DNA from: an uncultured Ruminococcus sp.
GTDB taxonomy: Bacteria; Bacillota; Clostridia; Oscillospirales; Acutalibacteraceae
Direction of reading: 5' to 3'
DNA: 22,850 nt
Assembly (NCBI GenBank): GCA_902797525.1
Contig: CADBSZ010000029.1
Location: 1-22,850, forward strand
In this document: positions 15,336 through 22,626 of the stretch, piece by piece
Layout: every line of letters begins with the position of its first letter
Position numbering within the stretch: the stretch's first letter is position 1
Position numbers and translations under genes: made by a program
Notes under the pieces: model-generated
Seen by the model: only the letters and a program-made list of their open reading frames with translations
Database searches by the model: none
Told to the model about the DNA's origin: nothing

Positions 15336-16125
15336 CTTTAATCAATACTCCTTGCAATAGATAACGCCCGTCGCCGCTGTTGGTGCAGGTGCTGAGTACG
15401 AGCATTTTACTGTTCAAATCAAGCTTTACATCGGTTCTGACGTTGCTGTAGAGCGAGTGAGGGCTTTGCGCCGCGGTCAGCCAGTCGCTGAACACGCTGT
15501 CCTCATTGAAATTGAACGAGTTTAGAATGTGTCTGTCGTCATAGTCAAAGGCAGACACCACTTCATAGGTAAGCTTGCGGTCTGCCGTATAAACATAAAA
15601 ATACGGATGCTCCTCAAAAAACTGCGCGTCTGCAAAGCGATAGATGGTGGCAAACATTGAGCCGTTGAGCATGTTGTGTCCGTAAAGCACTGTCACACGG
15701 TCGGAGTAGTCCTTTTTGTTCATCGACTGCGAATAAATCGCGCCGGGGAAGCTATAGTTTTTGTAAACGTCATGGTCGAGATAAAAGTTGTCATCCTCGG
15801 TGCTCTGCAAAACAGGATAATGGACGTTGGTATCGGGAATATCAATCCACGAATATACGTCGGGATTTTGCGCGCGAAGATTCTCAAAGTCGATTGGGTT
15901 GTTAACCGGAAAGCCCGTTTCATCCGTGTTGGCGGGATCAGTGATTGTTTCGGCGGCAGTTGCCGCGGCTGTCGTCACATAAGACTGCTGCACCTCGCGG
16001 TAGGTTTCTTCCGAGCTGAACAGCCCAAGCTGCTTTATCACGACATAGCCCACCGCGCCGATAATGACCAGCGCGAAAACAACAATAAGGGTAATTAACA
16101 GTTTTCTTTTTTGCTCTTGTTTCAT
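15319..16125 (-). CDS. srtB: Class B sortase
   Basis: Membrane-anchored cysteine transpeptidase that attaches sorting-signal proteins to the wall. The 268-residue protein has an N-terminal signal anchor (9-31) and a Thr/Ala-rich spacer. The catalytic domain contains NPDVYSWIDIPDTNVHYPVLQS (starting at 87), typical of class B, then VLYGHNM with His150, LVLSTCT with Cys247 and GDGRYLLQGVL with Arg254, so the triad is complete. The ATG at 16125 has GGTGAT 7 nt upstream. It has its own promoter, overlaps the LCP gene, and lies just past a small SPKTG protein, its likely substrate. Some class B sortases in Clostridia recognise (S/P)PxTG. Confidence 0.93.
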   Translation of the reverse strand: MKQEQKRKLLITLIVVFALVIIGAVGYVVIKQLGLFSSEETYREVQQSYVTTAAATAAETITDPANTDETGFPVNNPIDFENLRAQNPDVYSWIDIPDTNVHYPVLQSTEDDNFYLDHDVYKNYSFPGAIYSQSMNKKDYSDRVTVLYGHNMLNGSMFATIYRFADAQFFEEHPYFYVYTADRKLTYEVVSAFDYDDRHILNSFNFNEDSVFSDWLTAAQSPHSLYSNVRTDVKLDLNSKMLVLSTCTNSGDGRYLLQGVLIKDEQTR

Positions 16126-16148
16126 AATATATCACCACATACTGTTTT

Positions 16149-16177
16149 ATTGTATCATTTCTCACGCGCGTTGTCAA
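16149..16177 (-). promoter_or_regulatory. SigA-type promoter of the sortase-LCP unit
   Basis: Minus-strand consensus TTGACA (16172-16177), 17-nt spacer, TACAAT (16149-16154). The predicted start gives a leader of only about 17 nt before the sortase ATG. Confidence 0.85.
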
Positions 16178-16189
16178 TTCTGCCGGCGA

Positions 16190-16222
16190 AAAAATAAAAC
16201 CCCTGCACTCAGGCAGGGGTTT
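16190..16222 (-). terminator. Intrinsic terminator of the SPKTG protein gene
   Basis: AAACCCCTGC (16197-16206) pairs with GCAGGGGTTT (16213-16222), loop ACTCAG. On the minus strand TTTTATTTTTT follows. It lies 12 nt after the small gene's stop and just before the sortase promoter, so the two are separate transcripts. Confidence 0.9.
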
Positions 16223-16234
16223 GTGATTCAAAGA

Positions 16235-16498
16235 TTAGTTCTTCTTCGCAGACTTAACAAGCGCAACAGAAGCAACGCCGCAACCGATTACGGAAACAGC
16301 AATCAGCGAGTAAGCAAGGACATCGCTGGAGCCTGTCTTCGGAGAGGTTTTGCCGCTGTCAGGCTTGGGCACAACTGTTGTTGCCTGAGTTTCGGGCTGG
16401 GTTGTAGCAACGGGGCTGTCAACAGAAACAGCGAACGCAGACAAGGTTGAGAATGCCATAATCATTACTGCAATCACAATTGTTACCAGTTTCTTCAT
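16235..16498 (-). CDS. Small secreted SPKTG wall-anchored protein
   Basis: An 87-residue protein with the full layout of a sortase substrate. There is a signal peptide (1-23, MKKLVTIVIAVMIMAF... with AFA before the predicted cut), a short Thr/Pro/Gln-rich exposed stretch of about 32 residues (VDSPVATTQPETQATTVV...), the sorting motif SPKTG at 52-56, a hydrophobic helix (60-81) and a short tail, VKSAKKN. The start at 16498 has AGGAGGA 6 nt upstream; the in-frame ATG at 16561 is upstream of it without a site. It has its own strong promoter and terminator, next to a class B sortase. The exposed part is too short for a folded domain; function unknown. Confidence 0.85.
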   Translation of the reverse strand: MKKLVTIVIAVMIMAFSTLSAFAVSVDSPVATTQPETQATTVVPKPDSGKTSPKTGSSDVLAYSLIAVSVIGCGVASVALVKSAKKN

Positions 16499-16563
16499 AA
16501 TTATCCTCCTGATTGACAAATTTCTAACACATAAATGTGCAGTTATCCTGTTTTGACACAATG

Positions 16564-16592
16564 ATTATAACACATGGATTTTAAAATGTAAA
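16564..16592 (-). promoter_or_regulatory. SigA-type promoter of the SPKTG protein gene
   Basis: Minus-strand TTTACA (16587-16592), 17-nt spacer, perfect TATAAT (16564-16569). The leader is about 60 nt. It is divergent from the nadA promoter about 100 bp away. Confidence 0.82.
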
Positions 16593-16685
16593 GGCTTTTT
16601 TCTGAAAGATTTAAAAAAACTCCACAAAATTTTATGACTGCAACTGTCAATTTGTAAAAATTCAACTATAAAACTCTTCGGTCTA

Positions 16686-16714
16686 TTGCATAAAAGGATG
16701 GCGGAAGGTATAAT
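16686..16714 (+). promoter_or_regulatory. SigA-type promoter of nadA
   Basis: Plus-strand TTGCAT (16686-16691), 17-nt spacer, perfect TATAAT (16709-16714). The leader to the nadA ATG is about 32 nt. No operator palindrome for a NAD repressor is evident. Confidence 0.75.
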
Positions 16715-16752
16715 AAGAATAGAAAAATTTGCGACGGAAAGGGTAATGAAAC

Positions 16753-17670
16753 ATGAACATCGCACAGTTGCAGCAGGAAATTTTACGGCTGAAGAAAGAA
16801 AAGGACGTTTGCGTGCTGGCGCACAGCTATCAGGCACGCGAAATTTGCGAAATTGCCGACTTTACCGGCGACAGCTACAAGCTGAGCGTGGACGCGTCGA
16901 AGGTGAAAAACAAGACCATCCTGATGTGCGGCGTTCGCTTCATGGCGGAAACCTGCAAGATTCTCTCCCCCGAAAAGACCGTTCTGCTTGCTGCGCCGCA
17001 GGCAGGCTGCGCCATGGCGGATCAGATGGACAAGGAGCTGATTTCACAGGTGAAAACGATGTACCCGAACCACACCGTGGTTGCCTACATCAACACCACC
17101 GCCGACCTCAAAACGATTTGCGACGTTTGCGTTACCAGCTCGTCCGCGGTGAAAATTGTCAATAACATTGAGAACAAGGACATTCTGTTTATTCCCGACT
17201 GCAATTTAGGCGCGCATGTCGCCAAGCAGTGCCCCGACAAAAACATTAAGCTGCTCAACGGCGGCTGTCCGATTCACGCCTGCGTGAACACCGACGACGT
17301 GAAAAAGGCAAAGGCGCTTTATCCCGAAGCGGAGCTTTTGGTTCATCCCGAATGCGTACCCGAGGTCTGCGCGATGGCAGACTATATCGGCTCCACCTCC
17401 GGCATTATGGACTATGCCGTGAAGTCAGACAAAAAAGAGTTTATTATCGGCACCGAAATCAGTATCGCCGAGCATTTGCAGTATATGTGTCCCGACAAGA
17501 CCTTCCACATTCTCAGCCTTAAGCTGATTTGCCCCAACATGAAGGCGACCACGTTGGTGGACGTTTATAACTGTCTGAGCGGCAAGGGCGGCGAGGAAAT
17601 TGTGCTGAGTGAGAACACCATCCGCGAAGCGAAGCGCTGCATTGACGAAATGATCCGTCTGGGAGAATAA
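16753..17670 (+). CDS. nadA: Quinolinate synthase NadA
   Basis: 4Fe-4S enzyme that condenses iminoaspartate with dihydroxyacetone phosphate to quinolinate in de novo NAD synthesis. The 305-residue product matches the short NadA form. It has VLAHSYQAREICEIADFTGDS (starting at 21), CGVRFMAETCKIL, and the three cluster cysteines in APQAGC (Cys86), LNGGCP (Cys172) and ICPNMKATTL (Cys260). Their spacing matches the cluster Cys 83/170/256 pattern known for archaeal NadA. Between Cys172 and Cys260 lies LVHPECVPEVCAMADYIGSTSGI. It is the first gene of the plus operon, 2 nt before mnmA. The usual partners nadB and nadC are not in the window, so the iminoaspartate source is unseen. Confidence 0.96.
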   Translation: MNIAQLQQEILRLKKEKDVCVLAHSYQAREICEIADFTGDSYKLSVDASKVKNKTILMCGVRFMAETCKILSPEKTVLLAAPQAGCAMADQMDKELISQVKTMYPNHTVVAYINTTADLKTICDVCVTSSSAVKIVNNIENKDILFIPDCNLGAHVAKQCPDKNIKLLNGGCPIHACVNTDDVKKAKALYPEAELLVHPECVPEVCAMADYIGSTSGIMDYAVKSDKKEFIIGTEISIAEHLQYMCPDKTFHILSLKLICPNMKATTLVDVYNCLSGKGGEEIVLSENTIREAKRCIDEMIRLGE

Positions 17671-17672
17671 CG

Positions 17673-18746
17673 ATGCCGAAAAAAGCACTTATCGCCATGA
17701 GCGGCGGCGTGGACAGCTCGGTGGCAGCGGTTTTGATGCAGCGGCGCGGCTATGACTGCACCGGCATTACGCTCAAGCTGTTTGACAAGGAAGATGAAAC
17801 AGAAAAGGAAGAGAAAGCGTGCTGTTCGCTCGATGACATTGAGGACGCGCGCAACGTCTGCCGCAAAATCGGCATTCCCTATTATGTTTATAATTTTAAA
17901 GACAGCTTTCGCGACAACGTTATCGCGCGGTTTATTCACGCATATGAAAACGGCAGCACCCCCAATCCCTGCATTGACTGCAACCGCTTTATCAAGTTTG
18001 AGAAGCTGATGCGCCGCGCCGAGGAGCTTGACTTCGACTGCGTGGTGACAGGACACTACGCCACAGTGGAATATGACGCCGAAAGAGACAGATATCTTTT
18101 GAAAAAGTCGGTTGATTTGAGCAAGGACCAAAGCTATGTGCTGTATTCTCTCACACAGAAACAGTTGGCAAAAACCGTGTTTCCGCTCGGAGAAATGACG
18201 AAGGAAGAAACACGCGCGCTTGCCGGAGAGCTTGACCTCATCAATGCCCGCAAGCACGACAGTCAGGACATTTGCTTTGTGCCCGACGGAGACTATGCCA
18301 AATTCATTGAGGAATACACGGGCAAAACCTATCCGAACGGCGATTTTGTGGACGAGGATGGAAAGGTGCTGGGCGAACACAAGGGCATTATTCGCTACAC
18401 CGTCGGCCAGCGCAAGGGCTTGGGTCTGGCGCTGCCTGCTCCGATGTACGTCAAGGAAAAGAACCTGAAAGAAAACAAGGTGGTGCTGTGCAGCAACGCC
18501 GCGCTGTTTTCAACGGAGCTGTTGGCAAATGACCTCAACCTGATTTCGGTTGATAAAATTGAGGAACCCATGCGCGTAAAGGCGCGCGTAAGATATAATC
18601 AACAGGAACAGCCTGCCACGGTGTATCAGCTCGACGGCGATACCATTCGCGTAGTGTTTGACGAGCCGCAGCGAGCCATTTCCAAGGGGCAGGCGGTTGT
18701 GCTGTATGACGGCGATTATGTTGTCGGCGGCGCGACGATTATGTAG
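17673..18746 (+). CDS. mnmA: MnmA, tRNA-specific 2-thiouridylase
   Basis: Makes the 2-thio group of the wobble uridine 34 in tRNAs for Lys, Glu and Gln, using ATP and a persulfide sulfur. The 357-residue protein has the PP-loop SGGVDSS at 10-16, TPNPCIDCNRFIKF with catalytic Cys103, GHYATVEYD at 127-135, and DSQDICFVPDGDY with the persulfide-bearing Cys201. KHDSQD and RYTVGQRKGLG (241-251) are also family blocks. The C-terminal beta-barrel is complete. The start is 2 nt after the nadA stop, so translation is probably coupled. No cysteine desulfurase gene lies nearby. Confidence 0.97.
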   Translation: MPKKALIAMSGGVDSSVAAVLMQRRGYDCTGITLKLFDKEDETEKEEKACCSLDDIEDARNVCRKIGIPYYVYNFKDSFRDNVIARFIHAYENGSTPNPCIDCNRFIKFEKLMRRAEELDFDCVVTGHYATVEYDAERDRYLLKKSVDLSKDQSYVLYSLTQKQLAKTVFPLGEMTKEETRALAGELDLINARKHDSQDICFVPDGDYAKFIEEYTGKTYPNGDFVDEDGKVLGEHKGIIRYTVGQRKGLGLALPAPMYVKEKNLKENKVVLCSNAALFSTELLANDLNLISVDKIEEPMRVKARVRYNQQEQPATVYQLDGDTIRVVFDEPQRAISKGQAVVLYDGDYVVGGATIM

Positions 18747-18755
18747 GGAGGGCTC

Positions 18756-19415
18756 ATGAAATACGGAGAAAGTTCGTTTGATATTCTTTATTTGCTGTTC
18801 GCCGTCATTTCGGGTTTGATAATCCTATTTAAAAAACGTGATTCGGTCGGGCGGCTGATGGGACTCTCCGCACTGATTCTCGGCTGCGGCGACGCGTTCC
18901 ATCTGGTGCCGCGCGTGCTCAACTACTTTGTTGACGCGGATTTTACGGTGTGGCTGGGCGTCGGCAAGCTGGTGACGTCCGTTACCATGACGGTATTTTA
19001 TCTGCTGTTATATTTTCTGCACAGACAGCTGTATCACATTTCGAAGAAAAAAACCGCCGCGCTGTCGCTGTCGGTGGCGGCGCTTGTAATCATACGCACA
19101 GCGGTTTGTCTGTTTCCGCAAAACGGATGGTTTACCAACGAAACGCCGCTGACGTGGGCTATTGTCCGCAATATCCCCTTTGCCGCGCTGGGAATTGTGA
19201 TGATTGTCCTGTTTTGGAAAAACCGCAAAGACATCAAAGAATTCGGGCGCGTTTGGCTGTATATCACGCTGTCGTTCGCGTTTTATATTCCCGTTGCCGT
19301 CGGCGCCGGCTTTGTGCCGATGCTCGGCATGCTGATGCTGCCGAAAACGGTTTGCTACATTTTGATGATAGGCGCGTTTTTGAGATACACATTTAGAACG
19401 AAAAAAAGGAGCTGA
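18756..19415 (+). CDS. Unrecognised seven-helix membrane protein
   Basis: I do not recognise this 219-residue family. Hydrophobicity by eye gives seven helices at about 9-25, 34-52, 64-89, 100-120, 134-154, 165-185 and 190-210. Loops are short and there is a basic C-terminus (FRTKKRS). Polar residues sit inside helices: the GCGDAFHLVPR block (43-53) in helix 2 places Asp46, His49 and Arg53 on one side, and Arg138 is in helix 5. The ATG has GGAGGG right before it, overlapping the mnmA stop, so it belongs to the nadA-mnmA operon. Its stop codon is inside the terminator stem. Possible roles such as transport or sensing are guesses. Confidence 0.75.
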   Translation: MKYGESSFDILYLLFAVISGLIILFKKRDSVGRLMGLSALILGCGDAFHLVPRVLNYFVDADFTVWLGVGKLVTSVTMTVFYLLLYFLHRQLYHISKKKTAALSLSVAALVIIRTAVCLFPQNGWFTNETPLTWAIVRNIPFAALGIVMIVLFWKNRKDIKEFGRVWLYITLSFAFYIPVAVGAGFVPMLGMLMLPKTVCYILMIGAFLRYTFRTKKRS

Positions 19416-19434
19416 CAAACTCAGCTCCTTTTTT
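19402..19434. terminator. Bidirectional intrinsic terminator between the converging nadA and feo operons
   Basis: GGAGCTGA (19408-19415) pairs with TCAGCTCC (19421-19428) around CAAAC, extended by six A-T pairs. It is flanked by A-runs on the left and T-runs on the right, so it works on both strands. It contains the stop codon of the 7-helix protein and lies about 30 nt past the last feo operon gene. Confidence 0.88.
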
Positions 19435-19464
19435 ACTGCACACTGATTGTTGTACGCACTGCCC

Positions 19465-19626
19465 TCAGTGGCACTTGTTTTTCATGGGGCAGTCCGCGCA
19501 GCCGCAGCCGCAGGTGGACTTACCCTGTTTTTTCTTGCGAAAGTGATTGATGATAATCAGGGCGACGACCGCCGCGACAACAAGCGCGACGATAATCGTT
19601 CCCAAGTTATTGAACAGCCAATCCAT
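19465..19626 (-). CDS. FeoB-associated small Cys-rich membrane protein
   Basis: A 53-residue protein with one membrane helix (about 9-27, LGTIIVALVVAAVVALIII), a basic patch FRKKKQGK and a Cys-rich end with five cysteines (CGCGCADCPMKNKC, 39-52). This is the layout of the FeoB-associated Cys-rich membrane protein family, found after feoB in many Firmicutes and thought to help iron transfer. The start at 19626 lies about 7 nt after AAGAAGG; an ATG at 19632 is directly against that site and less likely. The ribosome binding site overlaps the feoB stop codon, implying coupled translation. It is the last gene of the operon. Confidence 0.85.
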   Translation of the reverse strand: MDWLFNNLGTIIVALVVAAVVALIIINHFRKKKQGKSTCGCGCADCPMKNKCH

Positions 19627-19639
19627 AGCCATACCTTCT

Positions 19640-22063
19640 TTACTTTACTTTAACTTCCAGACGGTTAGATTCCTTGTAAGGTCTGAACAGCAAATATCCT
19701 GCCAAAGCAATCACCGCGACGGCGAAAATCAGACCGATAACATTCAAATTACCCGTAAACGCCGAGCCGATCTGGAAGATGCACAGCGATACGCCATAGG
19801 CGAATACGCACTGATAGCCGACGGCGAACAGCGTCCATTTGGCGGAGTTCATTTCGCGGCGGATGGCGCCGATTGCCGCAAAGCAGGGCGCGCACAACAG
19901 ATTGAACACAAGGAAGGAATACGCCGCAAGCTGCGTCATGCCCGCAAAGTCGAGCACGCCAAACACGCCGACAACCTCTTCCTTCGCCACTAAGCCCATT
20001 ATTGTCGCAACGGTTGCCGTTGCGTCGCCAAAGCCAAGGGGAGCGAAAATCCACTTAATGCTGTTGCCGATGATACCGAGAATACTGTCGGACAGCTCGA
20101 GTCCGGGATAGAAGCCGAACACACCGTTAACCCAGCCAAACACCGAACCAGCCCAAATCAGAATGGATGACAGCAGGATGATGGTGCCCGCCTTTTTAAT
20201 GAACGACCAACCTCTCTCCCACATGGAGCGCAGCACGTTGCTGACAGTGGGCAGGTGGTATGCCGGCAGTTCCATAACGAACGGTGCCGGGTCGCCTGCG
20301 AACATTTTGGTCTTTTTCAGCATGATGCCGGAGACGATAATCGCCGCCATACCGATGAAGTACGCCGAGGGCGCCACCCACCATGCGCCGCCGAACAGAG
20401 CGGTGGAAATCATGGCGATAATCGGCAGCTTTGCGCCGCAGGGAATAAACGTAGTGGTCATAATGGTCATGCGGCGGTCGCGCTCGTTTTCGATCGTACG
20501 CGAAGCCATAATGCCGGGAACGCCGCAGCCGGTGCCGATGAGCATAGGAATAAACGACTTGCCCGACAGGCCGAACTTGCGGAAGATTCTGTCCATCACA
20601 AAGGCAATTCGTGCCATGTAGCCGCAGCTTTCAAGAATTGCGAGGAAGATAAACAGTACGAGCATTTGCGGCAAAAAGCCCAGCACTGCGCCCACGCCGG
20701 CAATAATTCCGTCGAGAATCAGACTCTTGAGCCATTCAGCACAGTTGATGGCGTTGAGGCCGTTTTCAACCAAGGTCGGTATACCCGGCACCCAAATGCC
20801 GTAGTCGGCAGGGTCGGGCGCATTTTCCATAATCGGATCGACCTTTGCTCTGAGGTCGTAGCCCAATTCGTTCACCTCGTCGGCATAGATTTCATAATGC
20901 TCCGAAAAGTCCGCAAAGCTGGGCTCTTCGGCGGTGAAGTCCTCATACAAAGTCTTTGCCGCAACGGTTTTGCCGCCGGATTCCTGAAGCTCGCGCGCGC
21001 TTGCGTTCTTGAGCAGCTCGCCGATTTCGGGCTTGTTAAAGAGGTTTTCGGCGCCGTAGGCCTCGTTGGCCTCGTCAAATTCGCGGTCGCCGATGGTGAA
21101 CAGGTGCCAGCCGTCGCCGAACACGCCGTCGTTCACCCAATCGGTGAACGCTGTGCCGACGGTGGTGATGGACACGTAGTACACGATAATCATAATCACC
21201 GCAAAAATCGGCAGGGCGGCAAAGCGATTGGTAACCACCTTGTCGATTTTATCGGAGGTGGACAGCTTGCCCTTGTTTTTCTTTTTGTAGCAGCCCTTAA
21301 TGATAGACGCAATGTATATGTAACGCTCATTGGTGATAATACTTTCGGCGTCGTCGTCAAGCTCTTCCTCGGCGCGCTGAATGTCCCTTTCAATGTGCGC
21401 CTTGACGGAATCGGACAAATTAAGCTTTTCAAGCACCTTTTCATCGCGCTCAAAAATTTTAATCGCATACCAGCGCTGCTGCTCCTCGGGCATGTCGTGA
21501 ATAACAGCTTCCTCAATATGCGCCAGCGCGTGCTCCACCACGCCGCTGAACGTGTGCTGCGGAACGGTTTTGCCGTTCTTCGCCGCCTCAACCGCTGCCT
21601 CGGCGGCCTCCATAATGCCGGTGTTTTTCAGCGCGGAAATTTCGACCACCTTGCAGCCGAGCGCGCGAGAAAGCTCGTTGATTCGGATTTGGTCGCCGTT
21701 TTTCTTAACAACGTCCATCATGTTAATCGCCACGACAACCGGAATACCAAGCTCGGTGAGCTGTGTGGTTAAATACAGGTTGCGCTCGAGGTTGGTGCCG
21801 TCGATAATGTTCAAAATCGCGTCGGGACGTTCATTAATTAGATAGTTGCGCGCCACCACTTCCTCAAGCGTGTAGGGCGACAGCGAATAAATGCCCGGCA
21901 GGTCGGTAATCACCACATCGCCGTGCTTTTTCAGCTTGCCCTCTTTCTTTTCAACGGTAACGCCCGGCCAGTTGCCGACAAACTGATTAGAGCCTGTCAG
22001 CGCGTTAAACAGCGTCGTTTTGCCGCAGTTCGGGTTGCCCGCAAGGGCAATTGTAATACTCAT
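19640..22063 (-). CDS. feoB: Ferrous iron transport protein FeoB
   Basis: Inner-membrane Fe(II) transporter with a cytoplasmic G domain. The 807 residues begin with the G1 loop GNPNCGKTT (9-17), then NWPGVTVEKKEG (switch I), DLPGIYSLSPYT (54-65, G3) and NMMD (114-117, G4), followed by a helical GDI-type region to about 280. Membrane helices start near 282. Both Gate/Nucleoside-recognition halves are present: GVGAVLGFLPQ, GYMARIAFVMDR, SFIPMLIGTGCGVPGIMASRTIEN with the Cys513 region, and later FGDATATVATIMGLVAKEEVVG. Between the first helix (to about 303) and the next (about 450) there is a large acidic, soluble insertion of about 120 residues. The ATG at 22063 has GAGGAAGAGG upstream. Confidence 0.97.
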   Translation of the reverse strand: MSITIALAGNPNCGKTTLFNALTGSNQFVGNWPGVTVEKKEGKLKKHGDVVITDLPGIYSLSPYTLEEVVARNYLINERPDAILNIIDGTNLERNLYLTTQLTELGIPVVVAINMMDVVKKNGDQIRINELSRALGCKVVEISALKNTGIMEAAEAAVEAAKNGKTVPQHTFSGVVEHALAHIEEAVIHDMPEEQQRWYAIKIFERDEKVLEKLNLSDSVKAHIERDIQRAEEELDDDAESIITNERYIYIASIIKGCYKKKNKGKLSTSDKIDKVVTNRFAALPIFAVIMIIVYYVSITTVGTAFTDWVNDGVFGDGWHLFTIGDREFDEANEAYGAENLFNKPEIGELLKNASARELQESGGKTVAAKTLYEDFTAEEPSFADFSEHYEIYADEVNELGYDLRAKVDPIMENAPDPADYGIWVPGIPTLVENGLNAINCAEWLKSLILDGIIAGVGAVLGFLPQMLVLFIFLAILESCGYMARIAFVMDRIFRKFGLSGKSFIPMLIGTGCGVPGIMASRTIENERDRRMTIMTTTFIPCGAKLPIIAMISTALFGGAWWVAPSAYFIGMAAIIVSGIMLKKTKMFAGDPAPFVMELPAYHLPTVSNVLRSMWERGWSFIKKAGTIILLSSILIWAGSVFGWVNGVFGFYPGLELSDSILGIIGNSIKWIFAPLGFGDATATVATIMGLVAKEEVVGVFGVLDFAGMTQLAAYSFLVFNLLCAPCFAAIGAIRREMNSAKWTLFAVGYQCVFAYGVSLCIFQIGSAFTGNLNVIGLIFAVAVIALAGYLLFRPYKESNRLEVKVK

Positions 22064-22079
22064 TTTCCTCTTCCTCTCT

Positions 22080-22095
22080 ATTAGCAGTTGCTAAC
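22080..22095. promoter_or_regulatory. Third feo palindrome, between feoA1 and feoB
   Basis: Minus strand GTTAG-CAACTG-CTAAT matches the GTTAG-N6-CTAAC sites of the feo promoter at 9 of 10 arm positions. It lies between the feoA1 terminator-like hairpin and the feoB ribosome binding site, about 17 nt from the feoB ATG. A weak TTGCAT-16-TAATAG promoter could overlap it. Confidence 0.5.
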
Positions 22096-22103
22096 TCTCA
22101 TGC

Positions 22104-22129
22104 AAAAAACAAGGTTGATTACTCAACCT
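22104..22129 (-). terminator. Terminator/attenuator hairpin between feoA1 and feoB
   Basis: On the minus strand AGGTTGA-GTAA-TCAACCT is followed by TG and six T residues. The loop contains the feoA1 stop codon. The 7-bp stem is short, so partial read-through into feoB is expected: a polarity or attenuation point rather than an absolute end. Confidence 0.6.
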
Positions 22130-22337
22130 CAATCATTTCGGCGTCTGCCTTACGCAGCGACAGCTCGTAGCCGCGCACGGTAATTTCGACCGGGTCGCCC
22201 AAGGGAGCAACCTTGCGAACGCTGATTTCAACGCCCTTGGTTATCCCCATGTCCATGATTCTTCTTTTAACGGCGCCCTCGCCGTGCAGCTTTTTGACGC
22301 GCACGGTCTCGCCGATTTTAACATCTCTTAATGTCAT
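22119..22337 (-). CDS. feoA: FeoA family protein (promoter-distal copy, next to feoB)
   Basis: Small SH3-like FeoA-domain protein of the ferrous iron system. The 72 residues show TLRDVKIGETVRVKKLHGEGAVKRR, IMDMGITKGVEISVRKVAPLGDPVEI and VRGYELSLRKADAEMIEV, the standard FeoA blocks. This includes MGITKG and the GDPVEI/RGYELSLR ending that is typical of canonical FeoA. The ATG at 22337 has GGGGAG 8 nt upstream; the in-frame ATG at 22418 lies inside the other feoA and is rejected. It sits 16 nt after feoA2 and ends in a hairpin before feoB. Confidence 0.93.
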   Translation of the reverse strand: MTLRDVKIGETVRVKKLHGEGAVKRRIMDMGITKGVEISVRKVAPLGDPVEITVRGYELSLRKADAEMIEVE

Positions 22338-22353
22338 AGCCTGTTCTCCCCTA

Positions 22354-22566
22354 TCAAATGAAAATTTTACGCGCCATTTCCTTGCTGATGGCGACGCGCG
22401 ATTCCTTGACGTTGACAATCAAGTTGCCGCCCGTTTCGGTGACAATCGAAATTTCCGCCCCTGCCACAAAGCCGAGATTCTCGATATGCTTTTTGGTGTC
22501 GGGACTGCCGCCGACCTTTTTTATAATGCAGCTTTCGCCTACATCGGCGAATACCAATGGCATCAT
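22354..22566 (-). CDS. feoA: FeoA family protein (promoter-proximal copy)
   Basis: A second, divergent FeoA-domain protein of 70 residues: PLVFADVGESCIIKKVGGSP, HIENLGFVAGAEISIVTE and VNVKESRVAISKEMARKIFI. The LGFVxGxEI block and the terminal RVAISKEMARKI fit the FeoA fold and differ clearly from the downstream copy. The start is ATG at 22566 (or 22563, adjacent), with AAGGAG 8 nt upstream. It is the first gene after the regulated promoter. Paired feoA genes before feoB are common in Clostridia; their division of labour is not settled. Confidence 0.9.
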   Translation of the reverse strand: MMPLVFADVGESCIIKKVGGSPDTKKHIENLGFVAGAEISIVTETGGNLIVNVKESRVAISKEMARKIFI

Positions 22567-22595
22567 GCAATTCGCTCCTTAGATATGCTGTATAA

Positions 22596-22611
22596 GTTAG
22601 CTTGTTCTAAC
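22596..22611. promoter_or_regulatory. feo palindrome 1, downstream of the -10
   Basis: GTTAG-CTTGTT-CTAAC, a perfect 5-bp arm palindrome with a 6-nt spacer. It lies just after the predicted transcription start of feoA2, a repressor position. A metal-responsive DtxR/MntR-type repressor is the likeliest reader (inference). Confidence 0.65.
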
Positions 22612-22626
22612 CTTATCTCCTTTACT

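Noticed and set aside
16565..16837. A 90-codon minus-strand frame opposite nadA
   Set aside because: It overlaps the start of nadA and both divergent promoters and has no ribosome binding site.
20255..21772. A 505-codon plus-strand open frame inside feoB
   Set aside because: It is fully antisense to a clearly conserved FeoB, has His/Arg/Asn-rich composition without domains, and arises from the codon bias of the real gene.
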